Shown here one piece after another: positions 38,836-51,993 of a DNA stretch of 64,000 nt. Source of the DNA: Syngnathus acus (taxonomy: Eukaryota; Chordata; Actinopteri; Syngnathiformes; Syngnathidae); assembly GCF_901709675.1 (NCBI RefSeq), contig NC_051108.1, positions 6,224,631 through 6,288,630 on the forward strand, read 5' to 3'. The first letter of the stretch is position 1. Every line of letters starts with the position of its first letter. The notes beneath the pieces were generated by a model. That model was given only the letters and a program-made list of their open reading frames with translations, made no database searches and had not been told where the DNA came from. The position numbers and the translations under genes are program-made.

Positions 38836-38975
38836 GCCCTCTCGTTATACATAAATGCACTAAAAACACATAACCCTCTTTCTTGACATATTTATGTAAG
38901 CAGTTAATGTTCTGTGTTGATATGTTTGTATTTTATGTTTAGTTCTCACAATTCACACATGGGGATCGGCAAGTT

Positions 38976-41900
38976 TGTGTTTTTGTGTTAACACTTTGTC
39001 CGCGAGATGGCGCCATTGCGTAGCTAGTCAACGTAAGACAAGCGTTTAAAAAAAAAAAAGTATAGTACATATGGTTGCATCTTATCGTCATAATCTTTTA
39101 GGTTTTTAATGTTTTTCACCCTAAAATGCACCGAGAAAGTAGTACTGCACATTGCACGTCAAACGAGGTGCTTAAGTAGTCAATTTTTGCTGATACAGTC
39201 TAAAGCTTGGAGTTTAGTGGGAGACACTTGATAAACAAGCCGCCTCTAAGGAGGAGCGTAGGTAATCTTTTCATACTCACAATGACATAAATCATCCTCG
39301 GAGATGCAAAGCACATTGTAAGCATCCATACACCACTACATGCATGGCTGAGAGGGGCGTTCTGCTGTTGCCAAGGTTTCTTGTCTCCACAAAGAAATCC
39401 ATACAGCTCCCATTTATCATAATGAATCCTGCGAGCCTGCAGTGTTTCCTCGCTTCGGTGACTCATACTGCACGCAGCACCAGAGCTTTGCACTCATTTT
39501 CTTTGATTCTTCCCACTGTAGTCAAGGATAACCAAACCCTGAATTGAAGTTAGTTCAAGGTGATTGACTTATTTTCATTTTGTTTTACAAAACTAAACTG
39601 GATGCAGCAAGTCCTGCAGCTTCTCACCAAAGATGAGAAGTGCCAAATTGCAGAGCTTAACTGAGAAGAACGCAAAGCAGCGGTGACGCCATGGTGGTGT
39701 ATGCACTCCAAGAAGGACCGCAGTCTTCCCTTTGTACCATTTGAGCTCAATGGGTTCGAGCCAGACCAACGTTCAACGGGTCCAGCTCCTTGTTCTGCGG
39801 TGGTTTGGCCTTCCGTTCCCCTCAGGCTTATTCGACAATAAACATCAATCATTCTGTTAATGTTTTCGGTCCACGTTTATCAATTGCAATCGTACGCTTT
39901 GGAAATCAGTTCAGCAAACAAAAAAATTACTCAATTGTGTCTTTTATTCTCAATCTTATTGCTGAACGACACCAGACTATCGAAAGCCAGAATGGCTGTA
40001 TGCCACACCACGAGAGTCTAGACCTGGCGAGTTGAGCCGAGACCTCAAGAACAGGATGAAGACAGTTGAAAGCAGAACTTCATAATTGTGGTCCAATTTT
40101 GTTGGCCTGATGAGGCTTGATGCTTTTTGCAGCAAAACGAAACCAAATGTTTCCTTCCATCAACAGGCTTTTGTGGCTTCCTGCTTAACTAGTGCATGAC
40201 TGGACATTTTGTGTCATGTTAATCTAAGGATGATACTCACTTTTTTTTTTTTTTTTTTTTACCCTCAGAATTTGGAAGACAGTAAACCAGAAAGGTCAAG
40301 GACAAGGAGTGGCAGTAAGAAGCATGTGATTGATCCCAGCCAAACAGGTAGTAACAGATAACAAAATATTAAACTAAAATATATAAAAGAAATTGAGCTC
40401 AACAAAATATATTATGAAAGAAGTACAGAGTAGCTAGACCCAGATTAAAATACACAAATATTAAATAAAAAGCATATATCCATTATATTACAATTACTCT
40501 AAGCACAACTCATGTCGTTTTTTTTGCAGACTCATATAAGCCTGACTATTGTGATCTGTCTGTCTCCATGTGTTGCTCCACTATTTGTCTTGAAATATCC
40601 ATTGGGCAACGTCGCTATTATGAATCCTGTTGTTTCCCAAAATGTGTCCCTCTGAGGACTTCATCGGAAAGAACTTGTCTTGCCAAAGCCAAAGAATGAT
40701 TTAATACATGGGGAGCAAATGAGCAAATCATAGTGTGGGAACGTGCTTAAACAAAGACGGTTTCATCCCATATCCGCAGACTCATTTTCACTGAATGAAA
40801 AGCGTTGAAAAGAAGCTCCCTGGCATTTCATTGAACAGCTTTGCTTCTCCATCCATCCACTGATGAATAGATAGTCGGAATTCCGAGATGGAGTTACTTT
40901 GGCCTCTGACTCACCGCCTGTGTTCCCAGTGGAACCCTCCCTCCCTCTTCTCCCTCCCTCCTTCCCCCCTTCTCCTTCCTCCTCCTCCTCCTCCTTCATT
41001 CGTCCTTGCCAGTGTTCCCTCCGCTGTAACCGAATCCCGCACTTGAGAGCCTCAAGGACGGCCGGCCGCCCACTGCCACAGCCGCCGTGTTCAGAAATAG
41101 AGGGCTTACCTACTGCAGCTAAAATAGATCCCAACCTTAATAAGTGACTCGCACGCTCTTTTGGTAACATTTGTGGCACGCTTAGTCAGGCAGGTGTTTT
41201 CCCACAATGCAACATGTTCCCTCAGCAGAGCTCTTCCATCGCTCTCCTTCTGGGTTTCTTGGCCTTCTTCAAATACTGGACCAAATGCAAAGAAGTACAA
41301 AAATATCTGCTGGGAAAATAAGAAATATTGGAAAAAAAATGTATGGTATATAAATAATATATATAATAACAATAAAAAATACTGGGCAAAAATAGCGAAA
41401 AACATTAGAAAAAAAATTTGATGATAGAAAAACAAAAAAAACTTTTGTTAAAAATGACAAATGTCACACCCCCAGGAGCAATCACCCTCCTATCCTCCCT
41501 CCTTTCTTACTTCCTGTCCGCCGCCACCCTCCTCGTGTCCTCTCTGGCTTCGCTCCTGCGGAATTGCATCACTTGTCTCCCCTGCCGCTCGGACCTTCTA
41601 ATCACATATGGCGTGCACGCACATGCACCAGTTATGTGGCTTTGTGTGGAATGATACTCTTGGTCCGTGTGCCTGATTCTGGAGGCTTTCCCAGCTTTCC
41701 CGTCACATTTTTCCAGCTTCAACACTCATAGAGCCACGTGAACGCAACTAGTAGTTAGATAGAAATGAAAATGGATAGAGATCATTTGATATCCTTAGTT
41801 CCCGTCCCCAGCAGGCTATCGGAAAGCTAGCATCTAACAAGTTGAGATTTGTCGTCCATTCATTTTTTTTTCTCTTTCTTTTCGTGACAACCAAAGCAAA

Positions 41901-44900
41901 TATCTTCCTTCCTGCGGGGCGGACGACCGCAGCCGCATTGTTAACCCTCCGATGCACCGACTCTTGTGAAACGTGGCAGAGCTCCAACTCCAGTCTTGTG
42001 TAATAATAACAGGGAGGTTTTCGCTGCAGGAAAATGGATGCCGGGACGGGAAGTTGTGGGAGTGTGGTTGTGTGTGCGGGTATCTCTTTTTATTTTTTTT
42101 AAATCTTATGTACCATATGTAGTGTTAATAGACTGGATGGTCGATTGGTAGAAGTAGTAGGCCCATGGATGTTTCTCCGTCTGGTTGGTCGTCAATAATT
42201 CCTCACCCAATGTTAAAACAAACCGCAGATTCCACAGCTAATTTGAAAATCCAGCCTCGGCTGTCTTGTTTTTTTGCTCCATCTTTTCCGAAGGGATTTA
42301 ATAGCAAAACTAAGTAGCGAACCCCCAAGATGAGCAAACGGCCCGCGGGGAGGAGAGATTTCCGAGAGATTACCGACGCGCTTTTTAAAGCGGTCGAGGG
42401 AAGCGAGTCCCAGTAAAATAAACGATGCTCTCGGTTTCCCCGAGAAGCAACGCTTGTTGACTCAACGGCTCAAGGCGAATCGCTTTTCATCAAGTCAAAT
42501 ATACGCCGTCTCGATGTACAGTGTCAAATGGACTCCCACACGTTTTACCTTGGAGGAGACCACACGCGTGTGGAAATGATAAAAGTAGAAAAGAATTATG
42601 AATGGACATTTGATTGTTGAAAATCCTTCCCTTTCAAAATAAAACATTTCAATGTAAAAGACGCACTTCTAGCCTTGCAAAAACCTTCAAGTGGAGCTTC
42701 CAATGTTGAGAACTTCTCTAGTCGGTCGACATCCGTCTGAATATGACCAAAAATGGTGCGGGGGAGAGTGAGAAGGAGCTCGCGGTTGTGGGAGGTGGGG
42801 TGGCGAGACACACGACTGACACGTTTGCACGGAGGAGCGAGACAGCTAAGCTCGTGAGATGCTAGAATGCATTTGAGCTGTTAGGCCTCTGTGGATGGAA
42901 ATTAGCTGATGATTAAACGACACGAGAGAAAGTTGTCAGGAATTTCATCTGTGGTACATTTGGTTCATACTTTAGATCAATCAGTAGATAAGTATGGAAT
43001 GTAGTTTTGGAGGTCACCTTGACCTAGATATTGCAAAGCGGCGAGGTCGGAGAGGTCCAATCGGTTTGTCCGCCGACGCAAAGTCGGCGACGCCATCTTC
43101 CTTCAGTAGTTGCGAGTCACGACCTGTCGGCTCACCCTTGGCTTTGTGTAAACAAAGACCACTGCTTGGACCTCAAACGGCGCCTCATTTGAGAGAGCGG
43201 AGGGAAAAAATAATAAAAAAAAACATCATGTTCTAGTCGGGCCGGGTTGCCATGGTAACTCAGCATCGCCGTGGCAGACTTTCCGCAGGGATCTTTGTCT
43301 GTCTGTCTCATCAGGGACCCTCGCATCAGTGATGTTGCACACCGCCCGCCGATGACTCACCGGCGTCAATTTCGAATTCACCGGCCGCTAACATCTACAT
43401 ATTTTAGCACTCGCATGCTTTTTTTGATCTTGGGAGGTTGATCAGTTTAGTTGCACGGTTGTAACGCGAGACAAGCATGCGTCTCCTCCTTTCGGCTTTG
43501 GCATTTAGCAACCTAATGAGGTGTGAAACGGTAGAAGCCAAGCCCCGCCCACCAATTGAGGAGGCATCCCAGCATCAATTCAAACATCAGTTAAGCAGAA
43601 AAGTCACCAAAGGCCGCCAGCTGCCAACAGTCTGACTGCAGTTTCTGCCTGCAACCTGGCATATGACTCATCTGGCAAGGTCATGTGATCGAGCGTTCAG
43701 CCTGAGGTGTGTGTGTGTGTCTGTTGGTGAAGCAGCCCCCCCCCTTCCCGTCGGCTTATTAAGAAGCATAGAAAAAGCTCTTTTTGTGCCGCTCTGGTGT
43801 GAACGGCAGCGTGAGGATTTTCCCGACGTGATGAGCGATGAGTCACGGAAGACCCAGAGAAAGAGATTCAAATCGAGGAAATGTCAGGATAGTCAGCGCC
43901 GAATTTGCACGCAGAGCACGTGTCGGGGTGTTTTGTTTATCCCGGTGGGGGGTAGACATTATACGCATGCGGCACGGCGGGAATCGTAGACACCATTAAT
44001 CCGATGGGGTACCCCGCTTTGTAAAAACACGCTCGGGCCTAAATTGACTGAGATTGAACGCAACATGATCATTAATATGCAACAACATGAAATGCTCTCG
44101 AAAGACCAAACTAATCAAGTGATTTAGATTCAAAGAAACAACATGATTCGATACGTACCTCGATACATAGCACCCGATAAAAATTTTTAAGGACGATGCA
44201 TTTTATTACGTAATGATTTTCTTGGGTTAAACTTTCTTCATTCAGATGGGTTTTCATTTCACTCCCAATAGACACATCCACACAACATTGACGTGTGCAT
44301 CCAAACGTAACATGTCAGCAGGTTGCACACGCAGCTCGAGGAGATGAGTGCATCATCTCTGCTTTCCTAACAAGCCCCAAAACCCGTGTGCCCAATCGAG
44401 TGGTGAAACTCGAACCCAAAGCCGGCGGCGTCCGTCGAAAGAAACGAGTCGGGCATTCTGATTGGTTACATAAGTGTGCAAAGGGAACACACACACACAC
44501 ACACACAGTCGCGCAGACCCCAGAGGCCTGTGTTTGCCTTTCCTGTAATCGGAGCATCCGTTCTCTGAAGGGTGATGTAACCCGACGCCAGGCGAGCCAG
44601 CCGCTCAGACGTCAGAAATATAGGCTACCCGTGTGCAAATGTGTGTGCGCTTGCTTTTATCGCCTTACATCACCTGTGACACGATTTACGAGCAATTGCG
44701 AAAGTCGTCCGGCAGAGATAAGTCGGCCCCGCCGGGTCGCACTTTGGCAGGTTTTCTTGCGGCATGCCGCCTGGCCTAAGTTTTTACAAAGTTAGATATT
44801 GGGAAATCATTGCCACATTTTAGTGATTTGCTCACCACATATTTTAGGATTGATTTTGTTTATAAAAAATGTGTCTTTCTCATCCAAATAGGTCAAGGGC

Positions 44901-47900
44901 GTAACTCTTAATAGTGCCATTTTCTGGCTTCGCGGGTTTCCTCTCCGCGTGACCCATTTGCCAGCAGACCGGCGTTTCCCTCCCGCTCTCGCTCTCCTTC
45001 ACTCGCCCTGCCGCCGTTGCCATGCCTACGTCGCCGCTGGCAAGACAAAAAGATGAAAACTCGCTGGCTTTTCCATCAACGCCGGCGTGGCTCTCTCCCA
45101 GGCTCGTTTATGGGTTACAAATGAATTTTTTTTTTTACCGTTAAGCCTCAAAAGAACCTCACTGAGAAGGTGTTGCACAAAATGACTGAAAATGGCTCAT
45201 CGGAAATGTTCAGTCTTTTGTGTGTAATTTGTGTGTACTTTATTTTAGAACAGAAAAGGCTTGGGCTAAAACTTTTGGAAAGAATTTAATTTTCCCTAAG
45301 CCACACCCCTAAAAACCCAAACCATCCAATCACAATGGGGCTCAAAACTGAAACTATTTTGGATTTTTCATTTCACATTATTTTGTGGCAGTTATTTGAA
45401 ATGCTAACATGAGTGATTGTTGCTAGCTTAATCTAATAAGGCTAGCTACAGTCTGCTTGACACTTTGGTCTTTAAGTCAACTCATTTGAGGTCGCTTCAA
45501 TTCATGTCACGGGATGAAAGAAAAGCCACAATGTTAATATTCATTATTAGCAGATAAATATGTTCTGTTTGCAGGATTAGGACAGTTTATTTTGGAAAGG
45601 TTTCGAACTTTCTATGTAGGTAGAGCGGCTGTCGAGCGAAGAGATTACAAACCAGGATGGCTGCTTAGTTTCAGTATTACGTGGCCGGCCCTCTCGCTCT
45701 CTCTCTCCCGGACGCCTGTCGCATTTGTGTAATTTACGATGCCTTCCGCCACTCCCGACGCTCTTAAAGCCGAGACCGCAGTGAGATAGCGCTGTCGGTA
45801 ATGTTTGTTACAGGAAGAGGAAGCTTCTCTCTTGGAACATCATGGGCAGGTTTTTATCAGGATCTCGGATGAGGCTCTTATGGAGCAAGCATTTTTGGAC
45901 CATTCCAAAAGCACAAAGTGAATTCTCGGGAGGATTTTTGTCTCCTCGGGCCTTTTTGTTAATGTAATTCAGCAGGGTGACAATAATGTGGCCCGTATGC
46001 AAAACACAGTGCGAGGGGATTTAATAGGGGCTCGGCCATGATGTTTCACCTCCGCACAAACTTTTTAAGACTGTCTCTTGCTGGCTATTGGTCGTCTTTT
46101 TACCGCAATGCAGCAGATCGCCTAAGCAACCGGAGGAATCAAAGCTTTTTTTTTTTTTAGGGGGGGGGTTTAAATACTAAAGTCTTCACGCTTTATTTCA
46201 CAGAAGCGTCCTGATTTAAACACGATTAATCGGCGGGTTCGCACAGAGCGGCTTGTTTTTAGGCCGCGATGACAATAACCTCATTAGACCGACTGACTGC
46301 GTGCATTTTTTTTTTGCTCCTGTGCGTCGCTAATTAGACGCCAATATGCAAAGCAGATCAAAAGCGTTCTTTAATAAGTTTCTCATTCACACAAGAAATT
46401 AATAACTCCTCTGACGCGCCGCCTCCATACGCATTTCATTAGCCAACTTCAAAGTTGACCCTGAAGTTTTCGAAATATCCTACTGGATTATTTCCCACAA
46501 AAGTCAAGTTATGTTATTGCAAGTTACAGAATGTATTCCATTTTATTCCAAAAGCTAAATAATAAAGCTTGATGGTGAAAATGGCTTCCATTTTTGCAGA
46601 TCCTCACCACTGTTGCCGAAGGTTGCACGCACAAACCCCTGGGCGTCACGAGATGTCCTTGATGTCAGTTCCGTCATTCGTCCTCCAAGGTGAGCTGGCT
46701 CTCTCCCGCTACTCCGCCACACGCCTGTTTCTCGCTCGCCGCCCCGTGTTGCGTCATGTTCCGATCGGAGCCACAACAAGAGACGCAACACGCAGAGGCG
46801 GCGGGACGCCACGCCTGAGGCAAATGCTGCCAAACTTTGCATCAGAACTTTTTTTTTTTCCAGTGGGGTGTGTCCAATAATGCTGAAAGGCAAAGTAGAT
46901 GCGTGGGTATTGATCATCAAACTATCTTGGCGCACCCTGTCCTCCAGGGTTGGGAAGTACCCAAGTACAAATACTAAGATTATATTTTTTAGGTATCTGT
47001 ACTTAACTTAAATGTTTTTGTTTGGTTTTATTCCCATGTTAAAATAGGCTTGTTATTTTGTTCAATCTCAATTAAGTGGCTTTCAGAATTCCTTCCATCA
47101 GCTCTTTCCGTCCCCAACTTTGTGTGCAAAGCTGTCATTTTCCTAACGACTGTAAAATTTGCACCCATATTTTTAAACTTTACTAGAAGGGTGCAGCTCT
47201 CAGGCAAAGCTGAAAAATGAGATTTCTGTGCTTTGGATGAGAAAAAAAAAAGACCTAAGAATAAAAAGCAATGGAGCAGTAATATTATAATTTATGATGT
47301 GTATCATTTAAGATATTTAAATATATTTTATAATTACTGTAATTCAATAGCTAAACCAAAACAATTAATTATGAAAACCAGAAACAAAAAATAAGATTCA
47401 TTTTTAAGAAATCAGGCTTCATGAAAATAAAAAAGAACCTGCAGGCGACGGTTAGCGATCACGAGAAGATCACATGAAGCGTCTGTGTCACATGCTAAGC
47501 CGTCACATGGGGCGGGAGCGGACACGGCAGCTGGTCCAAACTGGTTCTTGACAAGGGGGGGGGGGGGGGGGGATGTTTCTTGCAGGTATCACGCCGGCGA
47601 AGATCGTTGTCATTCCGCTTTAAATCCGCTCGTCATGCATCAGCGGTTAGAAAGAAACGACATGTTGACTGTAATTGATAAGAACTTAAGTCAACATCTA
47701 AAATGGTTTCGCGTTCTTACTGCATCCACCTAGGCTGACACTGGCAAGAGCGACCCCCCCCTCCCAAAAAATAAAGACTACCATTCGAGCCAATCAGTGA
47801 TGCTGCTAAAATGTGTCCAGTGTCGCCACTGCAAAGCCCGGTCGGCCTAAGGGACTTAAAAAAAAAAACATAGTCACACGGTAAGACGAGTAATACATGC

Positions 47901-50900
47901 TGACTGCTTGAACAGAATCATGCGCACTGTAATTGCCTTTCATCGCTTTTACTTTGTGTGCATGTGCGCGTGTGTGTGTGCCCTCTAATGTAGCATAAAC
48001 AACAGCTTGCGCAACACCAGGTCAACTGGAAGCAAGATGGGGTGGCTCTTGCCCCACTCTCGCTCCATGATCCCCCACCCTCCCTTCCCTTCCCTGCATG
48101 CCTGCCTGAAGCGCTTCACCCAGCACACACCTGCACACACACACAGTTGCACACACACGTAAAAGCACAGAGCGCAGGCCACAATGGAAAGTGTGAGTCA
48201 CCCTGTGCTCTCCTTTGGTACTGTGATCCGAAATCATTGCAGCGTTGAGTCACTACAGGCCTTCCTTTGTGTGTGTGTGTGTGTGTGTTGTGCGTGTATT
48301 TTCTGACACGTGGCTTGGCTTATTTGCAATAATGCAAGCAATGCGTGCTTGAGGGTGGCCATATACGCCGCGTGTTGGTTATCTGCATCATGAGTACGTG
48401 TTGATTTTGAAGGATCCTTCAGTTGGAGGACGGTTACAAGGTTCTTAAATGTTATTCCCGGACAGATTTCATCCAAATGTCCAATTGCGACAAAGATAAG
48501 TGTCAGGGTCGAAGGGGAAGCGCAGAGGGCGGGCTGACCCGAGCGGCACTCATCTGGGTGATAAGCGGTGAAAATGAAGCAGATAAGATTCGAGCTGTGA
48601 ATCTGTTCCAGACGGGCAACACAATTACCACAGGATTTAAAGATAGCAATGGCCGCCGCCACTTCTTGACGACTTGGAAGGTTTTGAGGAATGTGCGTTT
48701 TTTTATTTTTTGGGACAAACTAGTCCAGCAGTGGTTCCTACTGAGCTCCAATCCAGTCCTCTCGTTGGCAGTAATTCACTTAAATCACCACAACGGGACA
48801 TCCAACAACAATTTGTTTCCCGTCTACGAGTTGGACTAACCCAAGCCCATCCTCCTCCTCTAAGTATCGAAGTGGAGGGCGTGCAAGACAGGAAGGTGGG
48901 AGGTTTGAAAGTGAAAGTGGCCCAAATGGAAATCGGATACAAGGCGCAGCCAGCAGTCTGAAAGCTTCTGACCTTTGAGAATAAGGCGGATGTGGAAATT
49001 GTTGCTTAGCAGGTTTTCGGAGCGCACATGTGCACATAGTGTACACGCTCACACTTAGTACGCTTCCCGAGCTCAGGTGACAGTCCAAACACTGAAAACA
49101 TGAGAGACTGCACTGGCGATGACTCATCCGTCCATTGATGAGTTTAACAGCCATCCGTTCCACTCCACTCCGCTCCGGGGTTCTGCCCGGGCTCGGCTCC
49201 CTTGTGACTCAAGCCCCGACCGGCACATCTCCTTCCCTTCAGCCGAGCAGCTTAAATTAGAGCTCTGGCGGCGGGCCATGCGAGAGTGCAGCAAACACAC
49301 AGACAGACGTTCACACCTCTGGATGTCTGACTCAGAAGCGACGAGCCCCACCGCAAGACTCGCTCCTCACTTTGGCTGCTATGATGCGTCTCTGCCAAAG
49401 GGCGTTTTGTCATGTGCACATTTTTGAAAGAATATGCACGCTTCAGCAAATTATGTCTCAATGGCACGGGCATCCTCAAGTATGCTAAACACACCGATGG
49501 GTGCCAGCTTGCGATGGCCAAATATGTTGTAAAGGCATCATTAGCGTCAGCGCTAATATGGCAAACGTTGACAGTAATCACAGGCCGTCCGCTTCTGTTT
49601 TTATTTTTCTTCCTGTCAGGCTTCAAGCTATTTGGGCCGAGAGGTCTTTAGAGACGACAGTTAAATTATTATCTTAAACATCCACTCAGCTTTGGAATCG
49701 TCCTCCCTCTGTGCTTCTATCATGCAACTATTCGGAATGTTTTTTTTCCCCTATTAGACGACCGCCGCTCTTATCTGCCTTTGTCCTCAATCCGACGTGG
49801 CCTAGATTCTCGTGTGATCAACTTTTAAAGCCGTCTCTCTGGATTTGCTCTTAAAAGTAAAAAGTCATCATGGTAGTGCGTTTTTTAGGGCTTTTCACAT
49901 ATTTGCCGTTCAGATGATGTGTATACATGTACACAAATTGATGCCGTCTTTTTGTTTCACTCCCAAGATTTCCATCTAACAACACAAAAGGAATCGCTGA
50001 TGTATTTCCGAAGTGTAAGCAAACACCTGGCGATGCGTGGGCACGCTCGAAAATGAATCACGTTGACTGACTGACGCCGCCGTTATTTTCCTTTGCAAGT
50101 ACGCGTGACAGGTAACTCTTGATAAGAGCTGTGCGCGTGTGTTTATGGTGTAGTGCTGTATAATATTTCCTGGAGGATGGCGAAGGGTTGCCATGGCAGC
50201 AGCGTGAATGAATGTGTGTGCAAGAGCTTTTTTTACGAGAGGCCAACTGAGGACAGGGCGTTTGTCATTTGGCCGTCGTTTATCTTGCAAGCTGCTGACA
50301 TTTTTTTTTTTGACCTTCCCGCATTGTGCGGAGACATAATAGCGACATAATCGTACCCTCGGATTTCATGTTTCAAGAGCTACTGAGAGGCTCCCGCTGT
50401 GAGGAAGGACGTGTCAGCGTCGGAGCACAGTGCAGATGGAGGCATTAGGTACTACATGTACCATTTAGGGAGACATTACCTGGAGGGGTACACACACACA
50501 CACACGAGGAGATGAGAGAAGACTGTGAGAAAACAAGAACCAAAATAAAAAGATGAAAAGCATTGAGTTTCTAGGAATGCTGAGTGCCTCATTCTGCATT
50601 CTAATGTTTGATTGCAGAGCTATGATGACATTGGACGTTGTGCTGTGGCCCCTGGAGGCCCGACAGTGGCCCGTTTCGGGTGAGTAACGCTGCTGTGACA
50701 ATGCGAGGAAGCTAAGCCATGCTCCGTCGATTGAACTCTGCCAGTTTTCTAGGACACATATGGATGGATGGATGGATTCAGAGCCAAAAGAAATGGTGGG
50801 CAAATCCTGCTTGTACTGTATTCCTCTTGCCTGAGAGAGGGAAAACACCATTCCCAACCCCCACTCTCACCGCTCCAAGAGGAAACACATTTTGGAATGC

Positions 50901-51019
50901 TGCACGTACAGTAGCGTCTCCCCTTTCCTCCTCCATCCTCTCCCCAATCTAATTTGCCAGCACGCGATGCATTCAAATTCCACGTCCTGTATTTGCATAT
51001 CCAGGAAAAAAGTGAGGGC
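38976..51019. other. 12 kb without a supported gene, upstream of trib2
   Basis: No multi-exon gene could be built. It contains a poly-T tract (40241-40260), short CA and GT microsatellites (44489-44508, 48269-48288), an 18-base G run (47555-47572) and one isolated exon-like segment (40269-40347). Parts such as 45.8-46.5 kb are low in simple repeats and rich in TAAT and ATGCAAAG words, as in vertebrate conserved noncoding elements. This cannot be shown from one sequence. Confidence 0.5.
40269..40347 (+). other. Isolated exon-like segment
   Basis: A 79 nt open segment between a strong acceptor (poly-T then ACCCTCAG) and a donor (ACAG|GTAGTA). It would read NLEDSKPERSRTRSGSKKH... in one frame without stops. 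No neighbouring exon or family match was recognised, so it could be chance. Confidence 0.25.
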
Positions 51020-51110
51020 GACGTGAGCCAATAGGAACCCGGAGTGGCCGTGACGTCATGGAGGCGGGGCAGGAGGCTTCTCGCTTGCAGACGCATTACG
51101 TGACGTTCGA
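51020..51110 (+). promoter_or_regulatory. Candidate trib2 promoter: CCAAT, CRE, GC box
   Basis: Within 90 bp there are a CCAAT box (51028-51032), a perfect CRE TGACGTCA (51051-51058), a GC box GGCGGGGC (51063-51070) and a half-CRE TGACGTTC (51101-51108). This clustering in GC-rich DNA 0.9 kb before the trib2 ATG suggests a promoter with a long 5' UTR. CREB/ATF control is inferred from the motif. Confidence 0.5.
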
Positions 51111-51993
51111 GGCAGTGTGCAGACCGTGCACTGTGCAGCTCCATTCTGCACTGAAGGAACCAGGCAGGATCCCCCCCTCGATCTTCCCCTTCGAGTCACG
51201 GAAGAGGCACCTCGGCGTCACGGGAAAGGATGCACTGCTGAATCAAGGGATAGGCCCGGGAAAGTCAGCCGGCCCCGTCCCTCTCTTCTGTCTTTTTTTC
51301 CCACACGACAAGGGACACCATCCTTCCACCTGGAAGCCCGAGATAGCGAGGACGACTTCTGCTTCTCCTCACAAAATACCCACCACCTCGTCGCTTTCTT
51401 CCCCCTCTCGCGTGCACGGGGGTTTCTCCGTGACGAACGTGGATTCTATGGAACAAGGGCCGACCTGGTTCTAGTTAGCACCGAGGCTAACTAGTTAGCT
51501 ACACCTGCTAACCACCATTTGTCGATATCAACTGGGAACAAGTTTACTTTGCCTAATTTTTTACTGCTCAAACGAGCATTCATTCTGATTTATTGTTTCT
51601 ATTTTACGAAACGTGCCATTCAGTTTTTTATTATATTTGTACACCGGTAAAATAAGCTAACACACGAGCAGCTGCTTTACAGTTCGCGTTGAATGCATTA
51701 AAACTGACCTTTTTGACAGCTTAGTGCATTTTTGAACGATTTAACACAATATAATAATAATATTCAAGTGGGTTGGAAGACGTTCTCCGCGGATTTGGAA
51801 CTCTTATTTGGGACGATATTGCGTTGAATGGGAAAACAAAAGGCGAGTGGAGCCAGATATATTTTGTCTGTTGTCCTGCAAGTTGCTTTAAATTTAATTT
51901 ATTAGCCCCGCTGAGTAGCTGCATCTTGACCGAGGAGGATCCTAAAGCGGACTAAAGAAGATCCCGGTGGAGCTATTACACCAACATTCCCCC

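Noticed and set aside
39550-39852. Possible processed pseudogene ending near ACAATAAACATC
   Set aside because: No recognisable protein in either strand and no poly(A) tail or target duplication seen.
47555-47572. Eighteen-base G run as a G-quadruplex or regulatory site
   Set aside because: A simple homopolymer in gene-free DNA; its length may be an assembly artefact and nothing around it suggests function.
51058-51474. A 138-codon frame in the trib2 5' region starting inside the CRE
   Set aside because: GC-rich promoter and 5' UTR DNA is often open. No recognised protein; at most an upstream ORF.
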